From: Allomuricauda sp. M10
GTDB lineage: Bacteria; Bacteroidota; Bacteroidia; Flavobacteriales; Flavobacteriaceae
NCBI RefSeq assembly: GCF_020782875.1
Contig: NZ_JAJGBN010000001.1
Coordinates: forward strand, 558,001 to 622,000
Direction: 5' to 3'
Length of the DNA stretch: 64,000 nt
Shown here piece after piece: positions 1 to 7,970 of this stretch; position 1 is the first letter of the stretch, and each line of letters starts with the position of its first letter. Position numbers and translations under genes: made by a program. The notes below the pieces were generated by a model. That model searched no databases, was not told the origin of the DNA, and saw only the letters and a list, made by a program, of their open reading frames with translations.

Positions 1-1
1 C

Positions 2-1819
2 TGGGTCTACGGTGCACAGCAGGACAATACCACCATTGCCATTCCAAGCAAAGCTCCCAGCGCCACCACAACCCCAGGAACGCCTATCATGTTGAATGTG
101 GGTGGGTGCGAAACAGGCCCCGTGATCCCGATGCCGGGCAACCACTACATGGTGTACAACAACTGTAAAGGACGTTTTAGCGTGTACAGTAAAAAAACAG
201 GGATTGATCGTGAATACTCCATCGGGGCTTCCAACATTTATGGTCACAATCCGAAGGATTTAAAATATCGTTTTCAAAGGGTGGCGCCCATCCACGTGTC
301 GCCATTCGATGCTGAAGTGGTGTATATGGGGTCCCAATTTCTGCACAAGACCAGCAACGGGGGTAAAAATTGGGAGATCATTTCTCCTGACTTAACTGCC
401 AACGAACCTGATAAACAGGTTATTTCCGGTAATCCGATCACAAGGGACATCACGGGTGAAGAATATTACAGCACTTTGTATTCCATCAGAGAATCCAAGA
501 TTGTCAAGGGCACCATTTGGACGGGTTCCAACGACGGGGTGATTTCCGTAACCAAGGATGGTGGCAAAACATGGAAGAACGTTACACCTAAAAAATTACC
601 CAAAGGAGGAAGGGTGGAATCTGTGGAACCTTCTCAATTTAACCCTGCAAAGGCCTACATTGCCGTGGAGCGACATTTGTTGGGAGACAATAACCCCTAT
701 TTCTATAAAACGGAAAATTATGGTGAAAGCTGGGAATTGATCAGTACGGATTCCAATGGAATTCCTTCTGATTATTTTGCCATTGTACTTCGGGAAGATT
801 CTGTTCGCGAAGGATTATTGTACGCAGGTACGGAATACGGCATGTTCGTTTCCTTCGATGATGGAAAGAGTTGGAAGAAATTCCAGCAAAACCTTCCAGT
901 TGTGCCGATTACGGATATCATCTTGTTCCGTGGAGATTTGATTTTGAGCACCATGGGTCGTGGTTTCTGGATTGTGGACAATATCACTTCACTGGAAGAC
1001 CAAAACATGACCAGTTTAGGAGATGCAGCAGTGTTGTTCAAGCCTGCCAATACTATCCGTTATGATAGTCCAAGAGGAGGCGATTTCCCTGATTACCCAT
1101 CTACTAGTGTGTTGATCGATTACTATTTGCCCAGCGATATGAAAAGCGGGGTACAATTGGATATTCTCGATGTTCAGAACAAGGTGGTGGCTTCGATTGT
1201 TAGCGATTCAACAAAGTTGAAATCAACCAAGGAAGAAGTAGAGGACATGGGTCTGAGCATGACCTTTGTGTATCTCGATAAAAAATTGGAGACCAAAAAG
1301 GGTATCAACCGATTCGCTTGGGACCTGCGCCAAAAAGGACCTTGGGACAAAAACAAGAATAGAAAGTTTAAAGGCGGTCCTGTGGTACCTCCGGGGATGT
1401 ATAAGGTAAAACTAACTGTAGGCGATTCCACTTTAGAACAGCCTTTTGAAATTTTGATCGACCCTAAACTCCAAGATGACGGGGTGACCTTGGACAACAT
1501 TTTGGAACAACAGCAATTGGTTTTCAAGGTGATAGATTTGTTGTCCGATGCCAAAATGCTTCAGGATAATTTGGAGAAGAAAATCAAGGAGCTTGAAAAA
1601 TCCAAAATTGGAGATGCTAAACTCGATCACTACAAATCCATATTAAAGCAATTGAAAAACGAGGAAGGTGCCTATCCACAACCTATGATGGTAGGGCAAA
1701 TTTCGTATCTCTATTATATTTTATCGGGAACCGACAAGGAACCTGGCCAAGAAGAAAAGGATAGATATTCCGAGCTATTAGGTCAGTTTACGGAATTGAA
1801 ACAAAAAGCGGGCATCTGA
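2..1819 (+). CDS. Secreted BNR/VPS10-type beta-propeller protein, 5'-truncated by window
   Basis: The reading frame is open from base 2, so the gene begins before the window; the ATG at base 89 is internal. The protein carries repeated Asp-box (BNR) signatures of the type S-x-DxGxxW, for example GGKNWEIISPDLT, DGGKTWKNVTP, YGESWELIS and DGKSWKKFQQNLP, which mark the blades of a sortilin/VPS10-like propeller. The C-terminal 250 residues have a beta-sandwich-like stretch with RFAWDLRQKGPW and PPGMYKVKLTVG, then a helical tail. This architecture matches the large 'glycosyl hydrolase/VPS10 domain' proteins (about 1000 residues) common in Flavobacteriaceae, which are exported and of unknown substrate. 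Catalytic activity has not been shown for the family, so the hydrolase name should be treated with caution. Confidence 0.85.
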   Translation, partial: WVYGAQQDNTTIAIPSKAPSATTTPGTPIMLNVGGCETGPVIPMPGNHYMVYNNCKGRFSVYSKKTGIDREYSIGASNIYGHNPKDLKYRFQRVAPIHVSPFDAEVVYMGSQFLHKTSNGGKNWEIISPDLTANEPDKQVISGNPITRDITGEEYYSTLYSIRESKIVKGTIWTGSNDGVISVTKDGGKTWKNVTPKKLPKGGRVESVEPSQFNPAKAYIAVERHLLGDNNPYFYKTENYGESWELISTDSNGIPSDYFAIVLREDSVREGLLYAGTEYGMFVSFDDGKSWKKFQQNLPVVPITDIILFRGDLILSTMGRGFWIVDNITSLEDQNMTSLGDAAVLFKPANTIRYDSPRGGDFPDYPSTSVLIDYYLPSDMKSGVQLDILDVQNKVVASIVSDSTKLKSTKEEVEDMGLSMTFVYLDKKLETKKGINRFAWDLRQKGPWDKNKNRKFKGGPVVPPGMYKVKLTVGDSTLEQPFEILIDPKLQDDGVTLDNILEQQQLVFKVIDLLSDAKMLQDNLEKKIKELEKSKIGDAKLDHYKSILKQLKNEEGAYPQPMMVGQISYLYYILSGTDKEPGQEEKDRYSELLGQFTELKQKAGI

Positions 1820-1848
1820 CCCATAAGATCATGATGCCGACTTTTTTT
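1811..1848 (+). terminator. Probable intrinsic terminator of the propeller gene
   Basis: Arms GGCATC (1811-1816) and GATGCC (1833-1838) enclose a 16-nt loop and are followed by a run of seven T (1842-1848). The left arm overlaps the stop codon. The stem is short and the loop long, so this is a moderate call. Confidence 0.45.
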
Positions 1849-1952
1849 GAAGGTTGGGTCTGATCGTCCAAAAACGAAGTGCGCGGTCAAAATCCCTTAA
1901 TCGGTGGTTTTGGCCGTTTTCTTTTTCATTATCTGTGGTTTGGGTAGCATTT

Positions 1953-2171
1953 TCAGTGGAGTTCCTCACAACTAAAGCCATTTTTTTCCAATAAGGTTGA
2001 TATATTTTGCGCCCGTACATGCTGGGTTTCGACCCGGAGAATGTTATCACAATCCTCCAGGTCAAAATTCCAGTGTCCGTTTTTGTCGATCAATTGGTTC
2101 AATAAAGGCTTCAGGGTTCTAACATGACCCTTGCCCAAAACCGAGGTCTTAAAAACTAAAACGGTCTTCAT
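1953..2171 (-). CDS. Small conserved hypothetical protein (72 aa)
   Basis: No characterised family is recognised. The 72-residue product starts MKTVLVFKTSV and contains WNFDLEDCDNILRVE; the beta-alpha-beta pattern (strand MKTVLVFKT, helix around LKPLLNQL, strands WNFDLE and ILRVE, helix, no CxxC) resembles a small ferredoxin-like or HMA-like fold without a metal site, which is inference only. It begins 11 nt after the stop of the DinB-like gene and on the same strand, so the two are probably co-transcribed. An overlapping 78-aa frame at 1829-2065 has no such features and is not called. Confidence 0.65.
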   Translation of the reverse strand: MKTVLVFKTSVLGKGHVRTLKPLLNQLIDKNGHWNFDLEDCDNILRVETQHVRAQNISTLLEKNGFSCEELH

Positions 2172-2182
2172 TCTCTTACTTT

Positions 2183-2680
2183 TTATCTTTCGTAGAAAAA
2201 TGGAGGTTCAATGTTCAAGGAACGCAGGTAAACATAGGCTTGTCCCCTGTGGTGGATCTCATTGTCGATGAAATAGAAAATGGATGATTGAACGGTTCCT
2301 TCATACTGTCCGAAAAGTTTAATGTTCTCCTGAAAACGCTCCAAGCTCAATTGGTTCCAAAGCTGGTTGATTTCTTCCGTGGATTCGTCCCAAAGCTGTA
2401 ATACTTTGGATTTATCATTGCCAAAATCAATTTTTTCATCCAAGGCATTGGTTTTTCCACCTGCAATTTCCCTAAGTCCAGGTACGGCAATCGCCAAAAG
2501 TTCGGAAACTATTTCAGAAAATGGCCTCATACCTCCAATGCTATGGTTGAAGAACTCCTTTTCTGGGAAAGCTTCGATCACACGTCGGGTCAGTCCTCGG
2601 TGTCCTTGCCAGTGTTCCAAAAGTTGGGCAGGTGAAATAACTTGATCCATTGTTTGCTGTGTTGTTGCTGTTTTTTCCAT
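2183..2680 (-). CDS. DinB-like (DinB/YfiT superfamily) protein
   Basis: This 165-residue protein has the four-helix layout of the DinB/YfiT superfamily, small metal-binding proteins often induced by stress and proposed to act as thiol-dependent transferases or hydrolases. The metal triad is plausible as His near the N-terminus (LLEHWQGHR), His in the central part (FFNHSIGG) and the C-terminal IHHRGQAYVYLR motif, which is the most recognisable signature. The ATG at 2680 (MEKTATTQQ) is preferred over the upstream ATG at 2716. It is divergent from a YafY/WYL regulator, an arrangement often seen for DinB genes controlled by that regulator, and the shared upstream region holds two palindromes of identical format. 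Confidence 0.85.
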   Translation of the reverse strand: MEKTATTQQTMDQVISPAQLLEHWQGHRGLTRRVIEAFPEKEFFNHSIGGMRPFSEIVSELLAIAVPGLREIAGGKTNALDEKIDFGNDKSKVLQLWDESTEEINQLWNQLSLERFQENIKLFGQYEGTVQSSIFYFIDNEIHHRGQAYVYLRSLNIEPPFFYER

Positions 2681-2732
2681 GATGTTGTATTTAAAGGATT
2701 TTAGAATTTGAATCAAAGGTAGAAGGGGGGTG

Positions 2733-2748
2733 TGACAGCCCTGTGTCA
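2733..2748. promoter_or_regulatory. Operator-like palindrome TGACA-N6-TGTCA, copy 1
   Basis: A perfect inverted repeat with 5-nt arms TGACA/TGTCA and spacer GCCCTG lies 53 nt upstream of the DinB-like start. The same format recurs at 2782-2797. Likely the site of the divergent YafY/WYL regulator (inference). Confidence 0.55.
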
Positions 2749-2781
2749 GTAGAAAAAAATGAGGTCGAAAAAAAATAATAT

Positions 2782-2797
2782 TGACAAACAGTTGTCA
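2782..2797. promoter_or_regulatory. Operator-like palindrome TGACA-N6-TGTCA, copy 2
   Basis: Identical arms and spacing to copy 1, with spacer AACAGT. The two copies are centred 49 nt apart, roughly five helical turns, which would place two bound dimers on the same face of the DNA. Confidence 0.55.
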
Positions 2798-2827
2798 CTG
2801 TCCATAGGTAATATTGCTTGAAAATAA

Positions 2828-2849
2828 AGGACATACATAGCGTTGTCCT
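2828..2849. promoter_or_regulatory. Diverged operator-like inverted repeat AGGACA-N10-TGTCCT
   Basis: Six-nt arms AGGACA (2828-2833) and TGTCCT (2844-2849) resemble the TGACA/TGTCA sites upstream but have a 10-nt spacer. It lies about 90 nt before the YafY start and could be a weak third site or chance. Confidence 0.3.
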
Positions 2850-2938
2850 GTTTAAATCAATGAAAAATGAAAAGGAAATCATCTCATGGCTTTGGGCTTA
2901 AGTCCTATCTTTGGGAGATAGCCTACGCAATTATGGGA

Positions 2939-3895
2939 ATGGATACCGTTAAACGTTTTGATAGGATTGTCGCCATCTTGATTCAGTTACAATCCAAAAA
3001 GATTGTAAAGGCCCAGGAACTGGCCGACCGTTTTGAAGTTAGCCTTCGCACCATTTATAGGGATATCAGAACGTTGGAGGCTTCCGGAGTACCCATTGCA
3101 AGCGAAGCAGGAATCGGGTATTCTATCATGGAAGGGTACCGATTGCCCCCGGTGATGTTCACGCGTGAAGAAGCAGGTAGTTTTGTGGCTGCCGAAAAGT
3201 TGATGCAAAAATTCACCGATAAATCACTCGGGGCGTATTATGAATCGGCCATGTTCAAATTGAAATCCGTGCTCCGAGGCAGTGAAAAAGATTGGGTGGA
3301 AGCCTTGGAAAACCAAGTTTCCATAGTGCCAGGGCAGGAATTATTCAATAAGGAAGTGCCTGATGCCCTTGAAATTTTGTTTGAAAGTATTGCGGAACGA
3401 AAGCAGGTCTTTTTACGATATGAATCCCTTCGGGAAGACGATCCTTCGGAAAGGAAAATAGAACCGGTGGGCCTTTTCCATGAGAACGGCTATTGGTATA
3501 TTTTAGGGTATTGCCACCTCCGAATGGATTACCGTCATTTTAGAACGGACAGGATACATCGGATCAAACGGACACAGGAACCTTTTGCCCTGGAGCATGG
3601 AACGTTGGATGAACACCGGGAGAAAAGGGAAAATGTGCAAAAGACCAAGGTGAAAATCTTGGTGGATAAGACCGTGGCCAAATACATCCGCAATGGAAAA
3701 AAGTATTACGGATTTGTTTCTGAAAAAGCCACGGATAAAGGGGTGGAGATGACCTTTATGTCCATGGATATGAACAACGGTTTTGCCCGCTGGTACCTCA
3801 TGTTTGCCGATTATGCTACCATTCTGGAACCCGAAGCCCTCAAACAAAGGGTGTCGGATATCCTTCAGAAAAGCCAGGAAAGATTGTTGGGTTGA
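2939..3895 (+). CDS. YafY-family HTH/WYL-domain transcriptional regulator
   Basis: The protein (318 aa from the chosen start) has an N-terminal HTH_11-type winged helix: MDTVKRFDRIVAILIQLQSK, then KAQELADRFEVSLRTIYRDI with the recognition helix, and the wing SEAGIGYSIMEGYRLPP. A WYL domain follows (about residues 140-220, including ERKQVFLRYES and ENGYWYILGYCHLR) and a WCX-like C-terminal extension. Such proteins sense ligands or nucleic acids through WYL and regulate adjacent genes. The ATG at 2939 is chosen because it begins exactly at the conserved MDxxKRFDRI family N-terminus; the frame extends upstream to 2867 without homology-like features. The divergent DinB-like operon and the palindromes between them are the probable targets. 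Confidence 0.88.
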   Translation: MDTVKRFDRIVAILIQLQSKKIVKAQELADRFEVSLRTIYRDIRTLEASGVPIASEAGIGYSIMEGYRLPPVMFTREEAGSFVAAEKLMQKFTDKSLGAYYESAMFKLKSVLRGSEKDWVEALENQVSIVPGQELFNKEVPDALEILFESIAERKQVFLRYESLREDDPSERKIEPVGLFHENGYWYILGYCHLRMDYRHFRTDRIHRIKRTQEPFALEHGTLDEHREKRENVQKTKVKILVDKTVAKYIRNGKKYYGFVSEKATDKGVEMTFMSMDMNNGFARWYLMFADYATILEPEALKQRVSDILQKSQERLLG

Positions 3896-3970
3896 TGAGG
3901 TGAATTAGGTTCGCAAGATTCGGGTTTTGAGCCCTAGGATATGCTCCTACATTTGCTCCAAACAATATAG

Positions 3971-4828
3971 ATGATGACAAGTCAAGCAGAATTCAACTAC
4001 AACCGGATTGCCAAGGCAATTGCGTTTATTCAGGAGCATTTTCAGGAGCAACCCTCTTTAGGAGAGATTGCGGAGACCATTCATGTAAGTCCGTATCATT
4101 TTCAACGTTTGTTCACGGAATGGGCAGGGGTGAGTCCTAAAAAGTTCATGCAGTACATCAGTGTGGAACACGCCAAACAACTATTGAAACAAAAAGGGAC
4201 CACCTTGGCCGATGCCGCATGGGAAACGGGATTTTCCGGTACGGGCAGGTTGCACGATCTTTTTGTGGGCATTGAGGGGATGACCCCAGGGGAGTTCAAA
4301 AATGGAGGTGAAAATCTACATATCAATTATAGCTTTGCCGAAAGCCCATTTGGTAAAATGATAGTGGCCTCCACCGAAAAAGGTATTTGTCACATGTCTT
4401 TCATGGAGGATGCACAGCTCGCCTTCAACGAACTGAAATCTAGATTCCCCAATGCCCAATACCAGCAATTGTTGGACAAACATCAGCAAGATGGACTGTT
4501 CATCTTTCAGCACGATTGGAGCAAACTGGACCAGATCAAACTGCATTTGAACGGCACTCCTTTCCAATTGAAAGTTTGGGAAACCTTGCTCAAAATTCCA
4601 ATGGGAAGTTTGGTCACCTATGGTGACATTGCCCAAAAGATTGAGAAACCGAATGCTTCAAGAGCAGTGGGGACAGCCATTGGGAATAATCCCGTTGCAT
4701 TCTTGATTCCCTGCCATCGTGTGATCCAATCCACTGGAAAAATTGGAGGCTATATGTGGGGCAACACCCGTAAAACGGCCATCATAGGTTGGGAAGCAGC
4801 ACAAACGGATACTCATCCCGAAGCGTAA
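3971..4828 (+). CDS. ada: AraC-type regulator fused to methylated-DNA-[protein]-cysteine methyltransferase (Ada-like)
   Basis: The 285-residue protein fuses an AraC HTH domain (about residues 12-112, with LGEIAETIHVSPYHFQRLF and the second helix pair) to an O6-alkylguanine-DNA methyltransferase domain (about 118-275). The acceptor motif IPCHRVI has Cys248, preceded by the DNA-binding helix region NASRAVGTAIGNNP. It lacks the N-terminal Ada metal-binding domain of E. coli Ada; a stand-alone copy of that domain is encoded two genes downstream. By family knowledge it removes O6-alkylguanine lesions and probably activates its own operon. It is the first gene of a four-gene run ending with alkB. 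The start could be either of two adjacent ATGs (3971 or 3974). Confidence 0.92.
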   Translation: MMTSQAEFNYNRIAKAIAFIQEHFQEQPSLGEIAETIHVSPYHFQRLFTEWAGVSPKKFMQYISVEHAKQLLKQKGTTLADAAWETGFSGTGRLHDLFVGIEGMTPGEFKNGGENLHINYSFAESPFGKMIVASTEKGICHMSFMEDAQLAFNELKSRFPNAQYQQLLDKHQQDGLFIFQHDWSKLDQIKLHLNGTPFQLKVWETLLKIPMGSLVTYGDIAQKIEKPNASRAVGTAIGNNPVAFLIPCHRVIQSTGKIGGYMWGNTRKTAIIGWEAAQTDTHPEA

Positions 4829-4851
4829 TACAGAGATAAATCTTATTGGTC

Positions 4852-5565
4852 ATGGAAAAGATTTCAGAGCGCATCAAGCAACTGGATTGGGACATTATTG
4901 GGGAAAGTTTGCACAACAAAGGGTATGGTTTGATTTCCAATCTATTGTCCGATGAAGAATCGGAAGGATTGAAAAAGCTGTATGTTAAACCGGATGGCTA
5001 TCGTAAAACGGTGGTCATGGAGCGGTACCGCTTTGGGTTGGGAGAATACAAGTATTTTGATTATCCCTTGCCGGAGATCATTCAAACGTTGCGGACGGAA
5101 CTATATCCTCATTTGGCACCAATGGCCAATCTTTGGATGAAAGCCTTGAAAATGGATAATCAATTTCCCAGTACCCATCAACATTTATTGAAAGATTGCT
5201 GGCAAAACCATCAAACCAAGCCAACACCCTTGATTTTGAAATACGGAGCAGGTGGATTCAACACCTTGCACCAAGATTTATATGGTGATGTTTATTTTCC
5301 CATGCAGGCCGTGCTATTTTTGAGTGAACCTACTGTGGATTATACTGGTGGAGAGTTTGTGTTGACTCAACAGACGCCCAGGGCGCAATCCAAAGCCATA
5401 GTGTTGCAACCTAAAAAAGGGGATGTGCTGCTTTTTACCACGAACTTTAGACCGGTTCAAGGGAAAACTGGGTATTACCGTGTGAACATGAAGCATGGAG
5501 TCAGTGAGCTTCATTGGGGGGAGCGTTACACTTTGGGAATCATTTTTCATGATGCCATCAGTTGA
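4852..5565 (+). CDS. 2-oxoglutarate/Fe(II)-dependent oxygenase in the alkylation-repair operon
   Basis: This 237-residue protein has the double-stranded beta-helix iron site of 2OG-Fe(II) oxygenases: H140 and D142 in the motif TLHQDLYGD, the distal His at H215 (MKHGVSEL) and the 2-oxoglutarate arginine at R225 (GERYTLGIIFHD). It is not AlkB, which is a separate gene downstream. The substrate is unknown; context between ada and alkB suggests repair of alkylated nucleic acid or protein (inference). A TTG six bases upstream is open, but the ATG at 4852 is preferred. The following gene starts 1 nt after its stop, consistent with translational coupling. Confidence 0.88.
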   Translation: MEKISERIKQLDWDIIGESLHNKGYGLISNLLSDEESEGLKKLYVKPDGYRKTVVMERYRFGLGEYKYFDYPLPEIIQTLRTELYPHLAPMANLWMKALKMDNQFPSTHQHLLKDCWQNHQTKPTPLILKYGAGGFNTLHQDLYGDVYFPMQAVLFLSEPTVDYTGGEFVLTQQTPRAQSKAIVLQPKKGDVLLFTTNFRPVQGKTGYYRVNMKHGVSELHWGERYTLGIIFHDAIS

Positions 5566-5566
5566 G

Positions 5567-5818
5567 ATGATACATCATGCAGATTTAAGTGATGATGAAG
5601 TTAGAAGTAAGATCAGGTATGGGGAAATCCAATTTGGAGGCAACAGCAAGTTGAAGATTTATGGTACCTTGAAATGTAAATCGGGCAAACGGATGAAAAG
5701 AGAAAACCGCATTTTCTTTTCTTCGGAAAAAGAAGCTATTAGCTTTGGGTATCGACCCTGCGGGCATTGTATGAAAGGATTATATAAAAAATGGAAGAAT
5801 GGATTTGTTCAGCAATGA
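5567..5818 (+). CDS. Stand-alone Ada metal-binding (methylphosphotriester-sensing) domain protein
   Basis: The 83-residue product corresponds to the N-terminal domain of E. coli Ada. It shows LKIYGTLKCKSGKRM with Cys37, then a basic strand (RENRIFF) and GYRPCGHC with Cys65 and Cys68. In E. coli Ada four cysteines (38, 42, 69, 72) bind zinc, the first accepting methyl groups from phosphotriesters. Here the counterpart of Cys42 appears to be Lys41, so the site has three visible cysteines. The start at 5567 gives the family-like N-terminus MIHHADLSDDEVR and lies 1 nt after the previous stop; the longer frame to 5495 would run inside the oxygenase gene. Its 3' end overlaps alkB by 20 nt. Confidence 0.85.
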   Translation: MIHHADLSDDEVRSKIRYGEIQFGGNSKLKIYGTLKCKSGKRMKRENRIFFSSEKEAISFGYRPCGHCMKGLYKKWKNGFVQQ

Positions 5819-6410
5819 GGTGGACCACAATTACAATTGGTTGCCAAAGGATGGTACGGTAAACTACTATGGCACCATTATGGATTTTGAGGAGGCCAAT
5901 GCCTATTACCAACAATTGATGGAAACCATTGCCTGGGAGAACGACGTGGCCGTAATTTTCGGTAAACGCATCGTGACCAAACGGAAAGTGGCTTGGTATG
6001 CCGACCAGCCTTTCGATTACACCTATTCCAACAATACCAAGAAAGCATTGCCTTGGACCAAGGAACTTTTGGAATTGAAAACATTATCAGAAAAACTCAC
6101 TGGAGAAACATTTAATTCCTGTTTGTTGAATTTGTATCATTCTGGGGAAGAAGGCATGGCATGGCACAGTGATGCCGAAAAGGAACTCAAGAAAAATGGG
6201 GCCATTGCCTCATTGAGTTTTGGTGCGGAACGGAAATTTGCATTCAAACACAAACAGACACATGAGAAAGTGGGTTTGGTTTTGGAACATGGGAGTCTTT
6301 TGGTGATGAAAGGTACTACCCAAACCTACTGGTTACACCGCTTGCCCCCTACCAAAATGATAAAGGCCCCAAGGGTGAATCTCACCTTTAGGGCCATAAA
6401 TAGTCATTGA
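5799..6410 (+). CDS. alkB: Alpha-ketoglutarate-dependent dioxygenase AlkB
   Basis: A 203-residue AlkB-family dioxygenase that oxidatively removes methyl groups from N1-methyladenine and N3-methylcytosine. The iron ligands are H123 and D125 (AWHSDAE) and H180 (YWLHRLPP), and the C-terminal RVNLTFR supplies the 2-oxoglutarate-binding arginine and the family Rx5R motif (R192, R198). The nucleotide-recognition lid is represented by the region KRKVAWYAD. It overlaps the Ada-domain gene by 20 nt and is the last gene of the alkylation-damage operon. Its 3' end faces the PAP2-like gene with only 9 nt between the stops. Confidence 0.95.
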   Translation: MDLFSNEVDHNYNWLPKDGTVNYYGTIMDFEEANAYYQQLMETIAWENDVAVIFGKRIVTKRKVAWYADQPFDYTYSNNTKKALPWTKELLELKTLSEKLTGETFNSCLLNLYHSGEEGMAWHSDAEKELKKNGAIASLSFGAERKFAFKHKQTHEKVGLVLEHGSLLVMKGTTQTYWLHRLPPTKMIKAPRVNLTFRAINSH

Positions 6411-6419
6411 GTTTAGATT

Positions 6420-7970
6420 TTAATTGTCTGCCCCGTCTGCTTTGGCGCGATCAATGGTGTATTGTGAAACCTCTCTTCCTTGTTCTGTTCCTATAAAAGC
6501 ATCAAAACTCCAATGTATGCCACCATACACTCTAGAAATGGCTGCTTCTTCTGCCCATCCACGTACTTTGGCCGCTTCATCGGGGAAAATATAGGCCAAT
6601 ACCTCTGAGGCTGCGGCAGAGAACACACTGTGCCCAGAGGTATAACTCGGAAAGTTCGGTGTGCCTGCAATGGTCTCAAAATTTTCGATCATTTGTATAG
6701 GTCTGGGATAATGATAATAGTATTTGGCATCCCAACAACTGATCCCGGAATCCATGATGGCCATATTCATGTAGGCCAACGTTCTTGTAGTCTGTAGTGG
6801 GTTGAGTTTGTGTTCCACGATCATTTCGTTAGCAATGCGGTTCCAATGCCCAGGTGGGGTATAGGTGCCCAATCCGTCTTGCCAAAAATTGGCAATTCTA
6901 CGGTGTTCATCGGTCATGTTTCGTGCATAATCCTTGAGTAGTTCAACATCATCCAAAAATTCTTGGGAATCCAACTGTGGTGGTGGAATGGGGCGAACGC
7001 TTTCCACATCATCAATGCTCCACATGGTCACTTTTCCGAAGAGAGGCGTCAGGCCTACAGGACGAGTCGGGATTTCCAAATTGTCCCATGCCCAACCAAA
7101 TCGCTCATATGCAGCTTGTTTAATGGAATCGGATACTGCTTTTGGTGTCTGGGCATTTTTCATGCCATCATTGGAAGCCCTTGCCAATCCAGTGGCAGAA
7201 ACGGCATCTCCGATGACAAGTCCAGCATCAATGTCACTCGACACATATCCTCCAGAAAGCAAGAGACTTTCCAAGTTTTCATCTTCCATTTCTTGGAGAT
7301 ATTCCGCTTCAAGAGGAAACATGGCCGTTAAAATTTTTCGTGAGGCCCTTGCAATCACGGCTCCATCGGATGGGTAGGAGGGAATGTTGTTTTCCTCATA
7401 GGCATACTCAATATCCTCATCCAATTGGTAAGGAGCGGCCCTGTTATACTCGTATTTATAATGCCAAGCTGTAATGAGTCCATCAAATTGGGCCACGGAC
7501 ATGTAGGCAAGTGCCCTGCACGCATAAGGTGGGTGCGCAAAAGGAAAAGCTGGTGGGCCTTCAGGGTTGGCAGGATTGGGCAACGTATAGGTGCCATCGT
7601 CATTGGGGCCAGGAATCAGATTGTATTTGGCAATAAGCTCCAATGCAATCTCATTCCAGCGGATGGCTGGATTATTCGTCCAATATTTTATAGCTTTTTT
7701 CTGCTCGTCGGTCATATTGGCCATGGCTTCTTTCACTTCAGCAAGCTCATCTTGATAGGCTTGTGAATCCGAAGCATCGGGCGCATCCACGGCAATGGCA
7801 GCTCCTGAATCCTCCAAAACAGGGGTCCAATCCCCACCATTTTCATTGAGTTCGGTAAAACTGTATCCTTCATAGGGCAAATATCTTGGCATGTCCTTTT
7901 CGCAAGAGACTAAAACGACAAGGCCGAAGGCCGAGATAAGGGTTAGTATTTTATTGCGCATCTTGTTCAT
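6420..7970 (-). CDS. Duplicated PAP2/vanadium-haloperoxidase-like lipoprotein
   Basis: The 516-residue protein has a lipoprotein signal ending at Cys23 (VLVSC). The C-terminal half contains a complete PAP2/vanadium haloperoxidase site: K416-x6-R423-P424 (KYYYHYPRP), PSYTSGH ending at H447, and SR480-x5-H486 (SRVYGGIHW). The N-terminal half is a second, degenerate copy: the KxxxxxxRP motif reads KYEYNRAAP (arginine lost) and PSGH reads PSYPSDG (histidine lost at residues 198-203). The protein therefore looks like a fused dimer with one live site. Vanadate haloperoxidase or phosphatase activity cannot be told apart from sequence alone. It overlaps the upstream barrel gene by up to 20 nt. An alternative start is the ATG at 7961 (MRNKILTLIS). 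Confidence 0.85.
   Translation of the reverse strand: MNKMRNKILTLISAFGLVVLVSCEKDMPRYLPYEGYSFTELNENGGDWTPVLEDSGAAIAVDAPDASDSQAYQDELAEVKEAMANMTDEQKKAIKYWTNNPAIRWNEIALELIAKYNLIPGPNDDGTYTLPNPANPEGPPAFPFAHPPYACRALAYMSVAQFDGLITAWHYKYEYNRAAPYQLDEDIEYAYEENNIPSYPSDGAVIARASRKILTAMFPLEAEYLQEMEDENLESLLLSGGYVSSDIDAGLVIGDAVSATGLARASNDGMKNAQTPKAVSDSIKQAAYERFGWAWDNLEIPTRPVGLTPLFGKVTMWSIDDVESVRPIPPPQLDSQEFLDDVELLKDYARNMTDEHRRIANFWQDGLGTYTPPGHWNRIANEMIVEHKLNPLQTTRTLAYMNMAIMDSGISCWDAKYYYHYPRPIQMIENFETIAGTPNFPSYTSGHSVFSAAASEVLAYIFPDEAAKVRGWAEEAAISRVYGGIHWSFDAFIGTEQGREVSQYTIDRAKADGADN

Noticed and set aside
1829..2065. 78-codon minus-strand frame
   Set aside because: Overlaps the better 72-aa gene at 1953-2171, which has a conserved-looking start and lies in operon spacing with the DinB-like gene.
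6364..6395. Hairpin GGCCC...GGGCC near the alkB stop
   Set aside because: It lies inside the alkB coding region and is not followed by a T-run; probably coding coincidence.
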